Source of the DNA: Candidatus Abyssobacteria bacterium SURF_5
GTDB taxonomy: Bacteria > Abyssobacteria > SURF-5
Length of the DNA stretch: 38,453 bases
Direction: 5' to 3'
NCBI GenBank assembly: GCA_003598085.1
Contig: QZKU01000085.1
Location: forward strand, 1-38,453
Shown here: positions 17,001 to 24,769 of the stretch, piece after piece
How positions within the stretch are numbered: position 1 is the first letter of the stretch
Layout: each line of letters opens with the position of its first letter
Notes under the pieces: model-generated
Database searches by the model: none
Told to the model about the DNA's origin: nothing
Seen by the model: the letters and a program-made list of their open reading frames with translations, nothing else
Translations under genes and position numbers: made by a program

Positions 17001-17804
17001 ATGAAAACGCTTCAATTCGAAAAGGATGCCCACATCGGTATACTCACCTTGAACCGGCCGCACCGGCTGAATGCGCTCTCGCACACGCTCGTAAGGGAAC
17101 TGCATCAGCTTTTCAATCAACTCGACGAAGATCTCGATACCCGCATCCTTATAGTGACGGGGGCCGGGCGCGCCTTCTGCGCCGGCGCGGACTTGAAGGG
17201 CGGCGAGGGAGAGGGCGCGTGGGATGAGAAGCTCGGCCCGATACAGTCGCAGTATCGCCTCCAGGAAGGTTACGCGAACCTGGTGATCAGGATGCGGCAG
17301 ATACCACAGCCGATCATTGCCGCGGTCAACGGAGCGGCGTCGGGCGGAGGTTTGTGCCTGGCGCTTGCGGCGGATGTACGATATGCCTCCGAATCAGCGC
17401 GCTTTAACTGCGCCTTTGTCAAGCTCGGGCTGTCGGGCTGCGAGATGGGATCGTCCTATTTTCTGCCGCGAATCGTCGGCGCCTCGAACGCGGCCGAGCT
17501 CATGTACACGGGCCGGCTGATCGATGCCCGCACGGCGCTCGAGATCGGCCTCGTATCGAAAGTGGTTGCGGATGGCCAGGTGGTCGGCGCTGCGAAGGAG
17601 CTTGCAAACGAGATGCTCGCGAACGCTCCGCTCGCGTTAAGAATGACGAAAGAGGTATACAATTTCGGCCTCTGCGCGCCCAGCCTCGAGAATCAGATTC
17701 ACATGGAGAATCGGACTCAGACCATCAACTTTTTCACGAACGACTTTCGCGAGGGCGCCTTCTCCTTCCTCGAAAAGCGCCCTGCGAAATATGGGGATCA
17801 GTAG
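17001..17804 (+). CDS. Enoyl-CoA hydratase/isomerase (crotonase) family protein
   Basis: A 267-residue CoA-thioester enzyme. It shows GILTLNRPHRLNALS near the N-terminus, ILIVTGAGRAFCAGADLKGG (oxyanion-hole and CoA contacts), PIIAAVNGAASGGGLCLALAADVRYAS, the second oxyanion glycine region, and GLSGCEMGSSYFLPRIVG with the catalytic glutamate position kept in CEMG. The C-terminal helix region is present. ATG 17001 is preceded by AAGGAG at 7-8 nt. Likely role: hydration or isomerisation of an enoyl-CoA in fatty-acid or aromatic-acid breakdown. The gene stands alone, so the pathway is not shown by context, although a CoA-thioester dehydratase lies 14 kb away. Confidence 0.92.
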   Translation: MKTLQFEKDAHIGILTLNRPHRLNALSHTLVRELHQLFNQLDEDLDTRILIVTGAGRAFCAGADLKGGEGEGAWDEKLGPIQSQYRLQEGYANLVIRMRQIPQPIIAAVNGAASGGGLCLALAADVRYASESARFNCAFVKLGLSGCEMGSSYFLPRIVGASNAAELMYTGRLIDARTALEIGLVSKVVADGQVVGAAKELANEMLANAPLALRMTKEVYNFGLCAPSLENQIHMENRTQTINFFTNDFREGAFSFLEKRPAKYGDQ

Positions 17805-17813
17805 AAGATTGTA

Positions 17814-17822
17814 TGGTATAAT
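17814..17822 (+). promoter_or_regulatory. Extended -10 promoter for the PAS protein gene
   Basis: TGGTATAAT, a perfect TATAAT preceded by TGn, lying just past the crotonase stop. The predicted start near 17829 gives a leader of about 37 nt. No clear -35 hexamer. Confidence 0.5.
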
Positions 17823-17865
17823 AAATTCAGCAGGTTCTGACACGATATGGCCTTGAGCCGAGATA

Positions 17866-18645
17866 ATGAACAACGAGAGAAAGCGAGCCACAAGGGTGAA
17901 GCCTCATTTGAAAACGAAGCGGCGTCCTTCAAGAAGGAATGAAGCCGGCCCGAATGCGGCTCAGGAGCGTCGAGTTCAGGACCAATTGAATTTCCTGTCC
18001 AATATTCTCGAGTTTCTTCCCTACCCGTTCTACGTGATCGATGTTCAAGATTACACGATCAAACTGGCGAATTCGGCGGCCGGTTCGATAGATGCGCCCG
18101 AGCACACAACCTGTCATGCGCTGACCCACCGCAAAGACGCGCCGTGCGCGGATACATGCCTTTGCCCGCTCGAAGAAGTGAAAAGGACGAGGAAATCCGT
18201 CGTCGTGGAGCACACTCATTATGATAGGAATGGCAGCGCCCGGCATGTCGAAGTTCACGGGCATCCGATCTTTGATGCAGCCGGAAACGTCATCCAGATG
18301 ATTGAATACAGCGTCGATGTGACGGAGCGAAAGCGGGCGGAGGACGAGCGCCTGCAAAAAGAAAAGCTACAGGGAGTTCTGGAACTGGCAGGGGCTGCAT
18401 GTCACGAATTAAACCAGCCGATCCAAGTGCTTTTCGCCTACATCCACAGCTTCCTCAAACGGATCTCAGAAGGGCATCCCGAATACGAGGACATGCAGAA
18501 GTTCAAGCGAGAGGTCCAGAAGATAGCGGAAATCACGCACAAGCTGAAGAACATCACTCGCTATGAGAGTCAGCATTACTATAAAGACACGAAGATCATT
18601 GATATCGATAAGGCTTCTCAACCAAAAGACTGCGAACCTGCCTGA
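17866..18645 (+). CDS. PAS-domain protein with HisKA-like helix and no ATPase domain
   Basis: A 259-residue cytoplasmic signalling protein. A very basic N-terminus (residues 1-25) precedes a PAS domain (about 40-155: LPYPFYVIDVQDYTIKLANSAA ... IEYSVDVTERKRAED). The PAS domain has a cysteine cluster, Cys83, Cys94, Cys98 and Cys100, in CHALTHRKDAPCADTCLCP. It is followed by a HisKA-type dimerisation helix with phosphoacceptor His180 in ACHELNQPIQVL. The reading frame ends at residue 259, with no N, G1 or G2 box, so the HATPase domain is absent. The final part, NITRYESQHYYKDTKIIDIDKAS, looks like a natural end rather than a break, since I see no ATPase sequence downstream on the plus strand. It may accept phosphate from another kinase or act as a redox or ligand sensor. 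Confidence 0.82.
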   Translation: MNNERKRATRVKPHLKTKRRPSRRNEAGPNAAQERRVQDQLNFLSNILEFLPYPFYVIDVQDYTIKLANSAAGSIDAPEHTTCHALTHRKDAPCADTCLCPLEEVKRTRKSVVVEHTHYDRNGSARHVEVHGHPIFDAAGNVIQMIEYSVDVTERKRAEDERLQKEKLQGVLELAGAACHELNQPIQVLFAYIHSFLKRISEGHPEYEDMQKFKREVQKIAEITHKLKNITRYESQHYYKDTKIIDIDKASQPKDCEPA

Positions 18646-18684
18646 TTCCTTGCCTGCTGCCGAGGGCTCCGCTCAAGCACGTAT

Positions 18685-19677
18685 TCAGAAAGATTGAGCG
18701 CTTATCTCTTCTATCAAGGTGCGGTAGTAAACGAAGTTTTCAAACGGGATGTGGGCCCGCGCGCGATTGTCAATGGTGGGAATATATCCGCCGCCTTTCA
18801 TTAGCGGCGGCGCCTTTTCAAAGATCTCCTGTCTGATGGTTTCCTTGTCGCGGGTCAAAACGTTCGAGTCGATGCCGCCAATGAGCGCCAATTTCCTGCC
18901 ATACCGCTTCCTGATCTTGCGGTAATCCATATTTGAAGGCACCGTTTCGGTCAGCCACAAGCCATTGATGCCGGCTTTGACCATATCCGGCAGCAAGACC
19001 TCGATGTTGCCAAACGATCTCAGGATGATGATATCGACGCGGTGTTCCTTGAGGAGCGAGACGATGCGCTTGTATCGCGGGATGACGAACTCTCGGAACA
19101 TTGCGGGCGAGATGACCGGGCCGTTACTGCCGGCGATCGGCTCGGTAAAATATGCAAAATCGACATCGACCTGCTCGAGCGCCGGCTCGATTCCCTTCAT
19201 CAGGTAATCGGCTGCGGCGTCCATGATCCGGTGTGCCAGCGGCGGGTTATCGCACAGAAGCAGGCACGCGCGGGTGAGTGAAAGGGAGTCTATCACGCCG
19301 AGAAACTGGAGGATGCCCGACTCCCATGCACCGAGGCCGACCGGATAATCGCGCCGCCGATATTTTTCGACCAGTTTCTTCCAGTTGCGCGGATACGCTT
19401 TTTTGCGGGCGCCATCGAGGAAGGCGCGGAACCGATCGAGGTCGCTTTCGCTCTCGATCGGATAGTCGAACCGGCTGTTCATCTCGCGGTAGGACAATTT
19501 CAGAGGTATCACCTCTCGATGGTCGAGATGAAAATATTCCTCGATGTCCACGCCGCGCGGCAAGCCTTCTTTTCGCCAACGTTCTACCGTATCTTCCCTG
19601 ATGTATTGCTCGAAGTAGGGAACGCGGTCGGCTTTCTCGAATTTCAGAGTTTTGAGGAATCGTTCCCGGTCATTCAT
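18685..19677 (-). CDS. Uroporphyrinogen decarboxylase (URO-D) family protein, possible corrinoid methyltransferase
   Basis: A 330-residue TIM-barrel protein of the URO-D superfamily: MNDRERFLKTLKFEKADRVPYFEQ at the start, PVGLGAWESGILQF, YFTEPIAGSNGPVISPAMFREFV, the central strand LIGGIDSNVL and the final GGGYIPTIDNRARAHIPFENF. Besides heme-synthesis HemE, this superfamily contains methylcobamide:CoM or folate methyltransferases (MtaA, MtbA, CmuA) and O-demethylase components. The sequence reads like the methyltransferase-like group rather than HemE, but the zinc-ligand set was not verified. Its ATG lies 1 bp after the tonB stop (TGAAATG), so it is the last gene of exbB-exbD-tonB, downstream of the riboswitch-controlled receptor. 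A cobalamin-linked role is therefore plausible. Confidence 0.85.
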   Translation of the reverse strand: MNDRERFLKTLKFEKADRVPYFEQYIREDTVERWRKEGLPRGVDIEEYFHLDHREVIPLKLSYREMNSRFDYPIESESDLDRFRAFLDGARKKAYPRNWKKLVEKYRRRDYPVGLGAWESGILQFLGVIDSLSLTRACLLLCDNPPLAHRIMDAAADYLMKGIEPALEQVDVDFAYFTEPIAGSNGPVISPAMFREFVIPRYKRIVSLLKEHRVDIIILRSFGNIEVLLPDMVKAGINGLWLTETVPSNMDYRKIRKRYGRKLALIGGIDSNVLTRDKETIRQEIFEKAPPLMKGGGYIPTIDNRARAHIPFENFVYYRTLIEEISAQSF

Positions 19678-19678
19678 T

Positions 19679-20494
19679 TCAGTCCCTCAAGCTGAATTCG
19701 ATCGGAACCCTGACCCAGGCGGTAACCGGACGCGTTCCTCGCCGGGCAGGCGCAAACCTCCAAAGCTGTATTGCCCTGACTGCCTCACGGTCAAGCAGAT
19801 CGTACCCGCTGGATTTTTCCACTTCTATTCTACCCACTTTCCCCGACGAAAGCACCTCGACGCGCAATATGGCGGTCCCCTCTTGTCCGGCCGATCGCGC
19901 CGAGCGCGGATAATGGGGCTTGGGGTTGTACGCGTATGAGGGCATTGCATCGAATAAGCCTTGCTCCGGAACTGTAGATCCTTGGCCGTCACGGAATGCG
20001 CCCGCCGTATCATTGCCCTCATGCTCGAACGGAAAGGAGGCAATTGCGGCAGAGCCCGCATTTTCTTCGGGCGATTCGATCGCAGGCGCGAATGCTTCCG
20101 GCTGCTGCGGAGCTTCCAATTCCTCCTGCGGAGACTCCTGTTCCGGAGGCTTCACTTCCACCACTTCCTGCTTGAGCGGCATGACATCGGGAACGGGCAT
20201 CTTCACGGGAACGGGTTTTTGCATGGGAGCCGACCTGGTTTTTTCCTGAGGCGGTTTCTTGAGCGGCGCCGGCGGTGTCTTTGCGTGTATGACAGGCTGG
20301 TATTTCTTCTTTTCAGCCGGCGTCGGCGCGGTGTCAGAAACGGGAAGCCTTGCGGGCGCGGCTACAAGAGCGACCTGCACCGCGGGAATGAGATTTGCCG
20401 GCAGCGGTTGAGCCGCCGGCAGCTTGCAGAACAGCAGAGCGAAATGGATCAACCCGGCGAGGATCAGCGAAGCAACGAGCGAATTATCCCTCAT
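19679..20494 (-). CDS. tonB: TonB energy-transducing protein
   Basis: A 271-residue protein with one N-terminal membrane helix (SLVASLILAGLIHFALLF, with the transmembrane histidine of the SxxxH type), a long Pro/Lys/Glu-rich periplasmic spacer (about 35-170) and a C-terminal TonB domain (NPKPHYPRSARSAGQEGTAILRVEV ... LDREAVRAIQLWRFAPARR). It transmits the proton-motive force from ExbB/ExbD to outer-membrane receptors. Its ATG overlaps the exbD stop by 4 nt (ATGA), and its stop is 1 bp before the URO-D gene, so all are tightly coupled. The neighbouring receptor is its obvious client. Confidence 0.93.
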   Translation of the reverse strand: MRDNSLVASLILAGLIHFALLFCKLPAAQPLPANLIPAVQVALVAAPARLPVSDTAPTPAEKKKYQPVIHAKTPPAPLKKPPQEKTRSAPMQKPVPVKMPVPDVMPLKQEVVEVKPPEQESPQEELEAPQQPEAFAPAIESPEENAGSAAIASFPFEHEGNDTAGAFRDGQGSTVPEQGLFDAMPSYAYNPKPHYPRSARSAGQEGTAILRVEVLSSGKVGRIEVEKSSGYDLLDREAVRAIQLWRFAPARRGTRPVTAWVRVPIEFSLRD

Positions 20495-20910
20495 TTTTCC
20501 TCGGTGTCTTCGGGCCCGGTTTGAATGGCGACATTGGTCACGGACAGTTTCCGCAAGATATCGAGCACATGGACGACCAGCCCATGACGCGCATTTTTGT
20601 CGCCGTTGATGAGCACCCGCAGTGACGGATTGAGTGAACGCGCCTGCGAGATTTTTTCCGCCAGAAGCTGCAGGTCGACCCTATCCTTTTCGAAGTATAT
20701 TTCGCCCGCTTCGGTGATCGAGACGGCGACGAATTCTTTTTTTTCGGCGGGCGCATCAGAGGAAGGCGGAAGTGTGACGGCGATTCCGCGCGGCTGAGTC
20801 AGCGTCATCATCGAGTAAACAAAGAACACGAGGAGGAGAAACATGCAATCGATGAGCGGAACGATCTCGATCCGCGCCTTTTTAGCGGGCATCTTGTGGC
20901 TGAGATTCAT
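20491..20910 (-). CDS. exbD: ExbD/TolR biopolymer transport protein
   Basis: A 139-residue inner-membrane protein with a single N-terminal helix, IEIVPLIDCMFLLLVFFVYSM, holding the essential aspartate of the family, and a periplasmic domain (SITEAGEIYFEKDRV ... LRVLINGDKNARHGLVVHVLDILRKL). ATG 20910 is chosen because AAGG stands 6 nt upstream and the start falls inside the last codons of exbB. The longer frame to 21015 would overlap exbB heavily. It forms the proton channel with ExbB. Confidence 0.92.
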   Translation of the reverse strand: MNLSHKMPAKKARIEIVPLIDCMFLLLVFFVYSMMTLTQPRGIAVTLPPSSDAPAEKKEFVAVSITEAGEIYFEKDRVDLQLLAEKISQARSLNPSLRVLINGDKNARHGLVVHVLDILRKLSVTNVAIQTGPEDTEEK

Positions 20911-21514
20911 TCTGCGCCTTGTTCTTCTCGTGCACGATCTCGAGGCTGGTGCTATAGGTCTCGATTTCATGCAGCGCCCCCTCGAGTTGTGAGTTGAAGT
21001 AATTGAAGAACGCAAGTGAGGGGATCGCTATCATGAGGCCGGTGGCGGTAGTGATGAGCGCTTCAGCGATTCCGCCGGACACGGCGACGGGATTCTGTGC
21101 GCCTGAGACTCCCATTGCCTCGAAAGAACGGATGATACCGGTCACAGTTCCGAGGATGCCGAGAAGCGGCGAGACCGTGACCATGGTATCGAGCACGTTC
21201 ATGTACCGCTTCATTCGCTTGATCTCGACGGCGGCGGCCATCTCGAGGGCGCTCTTGAGCGAAAAGCTGCGATGCACGATCCCGCAAATGAGAATGCGGG
21301 CGACGTAGTCGCTTGAGCGGCCGCCGATACGCGCCGCCTCGATGTAATCGTCCTGTTCCGCGAGTTCAAGGATTTTATCCACCAGGGACTGATTGCGGCT
21401 GTGGCGCTCGCGAGTCCAGAAGATGATGCGCTCAATGACGACGGTAAGCGCCGCCAGCGAGCATGCGAGCAGCAGGTACATGACCGGCCCGCCCTTGTGG
21501 AAGAGTGTCAGCAT
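20882..21514 (-). CDS. exbB: ExbB/TolQ/MotA-family proton channel protein
   Basis: A 210-residue inner-membrane protein. The first helix follows GGPVMYLLLACSLAALTVVIERIIFW. The second and third helices carry MNVLDTMVTVSPLLGILGTVTGII and GGIAEALITTATGLMIAIPSLAFFNYF, the conserved signature of ExbB/TolQ. It works with ExbD and TonB to energise outer-membrane transport. It is first in the exbB-exbD-tonB-uroD string, with its own extended -10 promoter at 21655-21663, 229 bp after the receptor gene. Confidence 0.94.
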   Translation of the reverse strand: MLTLFHKGGPVMYLLLACSLAALTVVIERIIFWTRERHSRNQSLVDKILELAEQDDYIEAARIGGRSSDYVARILICGIVHRSFSLKSALEMAAAVEIKRMKRYMNVLDTMVTVSPLLGILGTVTGIIRSFEAMGVSGAQNPVAVSGGIAEALITTATGLMIAIPSLAFFNYFNSQLEGALHEIETYSTSLEIVHEKNKAQNESQPQDAR

Positions 21515-21654
21515 AGACCCTTCAGGAGAAAGACTCCAGTTCTGTTTGTTGATGCGGCTAACGCGGGATTTCCGCGGACCCCTCTGCCTTGAGGGAGATG
21601 GAGACAGTTAGTGTAAACGTATCGGAAGAGCACTCGGCGCGCCATTATTGCTCT

Positions 21655-21663
21655 ATTATATCA
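21655..21663 (-). promoter_or_regulatory. Extended -10 promoter for exbB-exbD-tonB-uroD
   Basis: On the minus strand TGATATAAT (TATAAT = plus-strand 21655-21660), in the 229-bp gap between the receptor and exbB. The -35 region is poor. No intrinsic terminator separates the receptor gene from exbB, so read-through from the riboswitch transcript is also possible. Confidence 0.5.
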
Positions 21664-21743
21664 AAAACCCGTCAGCGGGACCGTCATAGTTACGTCGGCG
21701 CGTTCGGCATTATCTCCGCTGCATCGACGCTTTTGGGTTTTGT

Positions 21744-23759
21744 TCAGAATAACAATTTCAATCCCGCATGCGCTGATACGCCCGCGGTGCCGTAATTGCT
21801 CACCTCGTGATAATCCCTGTCGAAGAGATTCTCGATGCGTCCGAAAACCCTGACGTTCTCGCTGATGTCGTAGGAGGCCGCCAAATTCACCAAGGTATAT
21901 CCCCCCAAATCTTCATTGCCGACATCGAGCCTGTCGCCGACATAGATGATGCCGAGGTTGACGATTCCTTTTTCCAGGAATCGATATGTTGTGTCCAGCC
22001 CGGCCTTGTTCTCCGGCCTGCGAAGAAGGTCTTCTCCGGTGCTCTTGTCCTCGGTTTCGGTGCGCGTGTAGTTGGCGCGGACCAGCAGTTTCTCGCATGG
22101 CTGAACCGCTGCGAACACTTCAACGCCCTCGGCTTCAGCCTCATCGATATTAACGTAGCCGGACCCGAAAAGGAAATCGATGAGGTCGTCAAACTCGTTC
22201 CGGAAATATGTCGCCCCGAACGTGATTCGCCCGTCCAGCACCTCCTGCTCGAAACCGGCGTCCCATCCCTCGCTTGTTTCCGGGTCCAGATTGGGATTGC
22301 CAACCGGTCCGAAGAAGGGGTCGGCGGCGCCAAAAAGCTGGTAAAGCGTGGGCGCCTTGAAGCCGGTTCCGTATGTCGCCTTGAGCTTGGTTCCAAACTC
22401 CGGAATGAGGTAAGCCGAGGCTATACGATAGGTGACTTCCGATCCGAACTCCTCGTGGTCATCGAGGCGAATCCCCAGCGTTGTGAAGAAGCGGTCCCAC
22501 AGCTTGATCTGATCCTGAAGGAAATAGCCGGTGGTCCGGACCGATTTCTCGTCGAAAACATCTTCCATGATAAAGCCCCCGGAATCAAAAAAGGTATGAA
22601 ACTTAAGCGATTCCTCCTCGGTCTCCACCCCCACGGTCAGGGTGTTCGTGTCATGGAGAGCGAGGTTGTGCTGCCAATCGAATTTCAGGAGATCTCCGTC
22701 ATACGAGGAGCGCGAACGGTCCACCGGATGTGCGGAATCAAAATCATCCCGCAGCCTTCTTCTATAGTCGGTAAAGGAGACCCCCAGGGTCTGCTCCCAA
22801 AAGCTGTCGAAGAAAAATGTCCTCGCTTGCGCCCTCAAGAAAAGCGCCTCCGTATCTTCGGTGGAATTCGGATCGTCCGCAAAGCGAAAGGTGACGGGAT
22901 CAAATCCGTCAAGCTCGACCTCGGTGTCATAATAGCGCAGGATGAAGTCAAGACCCAGAATATTGGCGGGCGTCCATCCCACCCTCGTTGAAACCGACGT
23001 GTTCTCATACGCGTCCTCTTCACCATTCCCGTCGTCCTCGTCCGCGGCCGAAATGCCGTCGGTGTCGAGACGCGAGATTCCGAGCGAATAGTTCACCAGA
23101 TCAGTTCCCCCGCTGACGCCGGCTGTCTCGTGGAACGTCTCGTATGAGCCGTATTCGCCCGATACATAGAAGCGGGGCTTTCCGCTCCCCTTCTTCGTGA
23201 TGATGTTGATCACGCCGCCGATGGCATCCGAACCATAGAGCGTGCTCTGGGGGCCGCGGAGCACCTCGATGCGCTCGATGTTTTCGGTGGTCAGATCGGC
23301 AAAATTGAAAGCGCGAACCGGCGAACTGGGATCATTCATTTCGATGCCGTCTATCAGTACGAGCGTATGATCGGATTTCGCTCCCCTGATAAAGGCCGAT
23401 GCTTGCCCGCCGGGCCCTCCCGTCTGCACGATGTCCAGCCCCGGCTCGCCACGCAGAACATCGAGCACCACGATCTTTTGCTCGCGCACGATCTCCTCTT
23501 CGGAAATTACAGTTATGGAGGCCGCGACCTCTCGGATCGGGGTCTCCATGCGGGTGGCGGTTACCACCACGGGCTCGAGGGTCTCCGGTTCCTGCCGCGA
23601 AGGCAACTCTGCCTGGTCTTCGGAGGGCTCCACCGGCTCCGTCTCGCTGATGGTGGTCCATTGACTTTCGCCGGAGGATTTGTCTGCCGGCTCGGCGAAA
23701 AGTGACGAACTCGTGAATACGATTGTTGCAAGGAACAGAAACGTGATGACTGCGCGCAT
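21744..23759 (-). CDS. btuB: TonB-dependent outer-membrane receptor, probable cobalamin transporter
   Basis: A 671-residue protein. A signal peptide (MRAVITFLFLATIVFTSSSLFA) is followed by an acidic Pro/Glu-rich stretch, a TonB box (LEPVVVTATR) and a plug domain (VLDVLRGEPGLDIVQTGGPGGQASAFIRGAKSDHTLVLIDGIEMND ... IERIEVLRGPQSTLYGSDAIGGVINIITKKG). A 22-strand barrel follows, with the C-terminal IENLFDRDYHEVSNYGTAG pattern and a terminal Phe. The sequence is BtuB/vitamin-receptor-like. The cobalamin riboswitch directly before its ATG makes B12 or another corrinoid the likely substrate. BtuF, BtuC and BtuD are not in the window. Confidence 0.92.
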   Translation of the reverse strand: MRAVITFLFLATIVFTSSSLFAEPADKSSGESQWTTISETEPVEPSEDQAELPSRQEPETLEPVVVTATRMETPIREVAASITVISEEEIVREQKIVVLDVLRGEPGLDIVQTGGPGGQASAFIRGAKSDHTLVLIDGIEMNDPSSPVRAFNFADLTTENIERIEVLRGPQSTLYGSDAIGGVINIITKKGSGKPRFYVSGEYGSYETFHETAGVSGGTDLVNYSLGISRLDTDGISAADEDDGNGEEDAYENTSVSTRVGWTPANILGLDFILRYYDTEVELDGFDPVTFRFADDPNSTEDTEALFLRAQARTFFFDSFWEQTLGVSFTDYRRRLRDDFDSAHPVDRSRSSYDGDLLKFDWQHNLALHDTNTLTVGVETEEESLKFHTFFDSGGFIMEDVFDEKSVRTTGYFLQDQIKLWDRFFTTLGIRLDDHEEFGSEVTYRIASAYLIPEFGTKLKATYGTGFKAPTLYQLFGAADPFFGPVGNPNLDPETSEGWDAGFEQEVLDGRITFGATYFRNEFDDLIDFLFGSGYVNIDEAEAEGVEVFAAVQPCEKLLVRANYTRTETEDKSTGEDLLRRPENKAGLDTTYRFLEKGIVNLGIIYVGDRLDVGNEDLGGYTLVNLAASYDISENVRVFGRIENLFDRDYHEVSNYGTAGVSAHAGLKLLF

Positions 23760-23768
23760 GCCTGTACT

Positions 23769-23784
23769 CCTTTCCCCGGAAAGG
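23769..23784 (-). promoter_or_regulatory. Ribosome-site-sequestering hairpin of the btuB riboswitch
   Basis: A perfect 7-bp inverted repeat, CCTTTCC / GGAAAGG, whose 3' arm on the minus strand contains most of the AAAGGAG ribosome site of the receptor. It lies directly after the aptamer, with no U-run, so the expression platform is probably translational. Confidence 0.7.
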
Positions 23785-23947
23785 GTGACCCCCTGCGAGC
23801 GGTAAGGTTTCCTGACTTACGGCGTCGCCTACTCTCCGCGCCTTCCCATTCCGATGTTCTTTATACGAACAGTGGCCTTATGCGGATTTTGTGCCGATTA
23901 CAGTTGCCGGGCAGAAGCGGAATCTCACCGCTTTCCCTACATCCGCT
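23785..23947 (-). promoter_or_regulatory. Cobalamin riboswitch upstream of btuB
   Basis: Read on the minus strand, the conserved elements occur in the right order: GGGAA, GGTGaGATTCC, GCCCGGCAACTGT, GCCACTG, GGGAAGGC, AGTAGG and the B12 box AAGTCAGGAAACC. Exact ends are approximate. The aptamer starts about 25 nt after the cobS stop codon, so its promoter must lie inside cobS or transcripts must arrive from the cobUTS promoter. Confidence 0.95.
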
Positions 23948-23971
23948 CGCGCTTCGTTGAACAGCCTTCTC

Positions 23972-24715
23972 CTATCCACTACCGAAACCGATGCCTGCCG
24001 CAATTACAAGAGAAACCGTCTCGACTACCTCACACGTGGCCCCGAGCGTGTCGCCGGTTATCCCGCCGATCTTGCGCAACATGAGGAGTGAAAGCGGCGC
24101 AAGCGCCACCAAGGAGGCCAAGCCGACTAAAACACCGTTCATTCCCCATGCCAGCCAACCGATGATCAGCAGCGCGGCGCCCGACCAGATCATCTGGCGA
24201 GTCGCTCGCGCCGGGCGCACTGCAGCGGCCAACCCCTCGTTCCGCGCAAGCGGCATGTATCCCATGAGGACGGCCATTCCACACCGGCCGGCTACAGGCA
24301 TCAGCAACAGCGCCTGTGTTCGCGTTTGGGGCGCTAATGAAGAGGCGGCGGCGATTTTGAGTGCAAGGACGCATGCCACCGCAATCACCCCCATCGCTCC
24401 GGTGCGGCTGTCGCGCATGATGCGCAAAATTTCCTCGCGCGGGCGCGAGCTGCCGAAGCCGTCCGCGGTGTCGGCCAAGCCGTCAAGATGCAGACCGCCG
24501 GTAATAAACACGAGCAGAACGATGACGCTCGCACCCGTGACGAACGGCGGAAACACAACCGAAAGAGCCGCCCCGGCTGTTGCGAGAACGAGTCCCGCCA
24601 GAATACCGACAAGCGGGAAAAACTCCAGCCGGACGTTCAACCGCTCATCCGCCTGGACGCGGCGCAGCGGAATCGTTGTCAGGAACTGGAGCGTGTCGAG
24701 CAGTGATTTCATCAT
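23972..24715 (-). CDS. cobS: CobS, adenosylcobinamide-GDP ribazoletransferase
   Basis: A 247-residue polytopic inner-membrane enzyme that joins alpha-ribazole (phosphate) to adenosylcobinamide-GDP, the last assembly step of the nucleotide loop. Signatures: LQFLTTIPL at the start, EFFPLVG, GGLHLDGLADTADGFGSSRP (metal-binding Asp residues), RIMRDSRTGAMGV and GGITGDTLGATCE near the end. Two adjacent ATGs (24715 and 24712) begin the frame; neither has a strong ribosome site. It is the third gene of cobU-cobT-cobS and is followed at once by the second cobalamin riboswitch. Confidence 0.95.
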   Translation of the reverse strand: MMKSLLDTLQFLTTIPLRRVQADERLNVRLEFFPLVGILAGLVLATAGAALSVVFPPFVTGASVIVLLVFITGGLHLDGLADTADGFGSSRPREEILRIMRDSRTGAMGVIAVACVLALKIAAASSLAPQTRTQALLLMPVAGRCGMAVLMGYMPLARNEGLAAAVRPARATRQMIWSGAALLIIGWLAWGMNGVLVGLASLVALAPLSLLMLRKIGGITGDTLGATCEVVETVSLVIAAGIGFGSG

Positions 24716-24769
24716 CGTTGCACGAGAAGAACAGATGTCACGGTTGAGAAGTTTAGGGTAAAAATAGCA

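Noticed and set aside
18685-19677. Naming the URO-D protein hemE
   Set aside because: Its context is corrinoid uptake, and its sequence reads like the methyltransferase-like group; no other heme-synthesis genes are near.
21807-22991. A 394-codon plus-strand frame opposite the btuB-like receptor
   Set aside because: Antisense to a well-supported TonB receptor, with no domain or start signal of its own.
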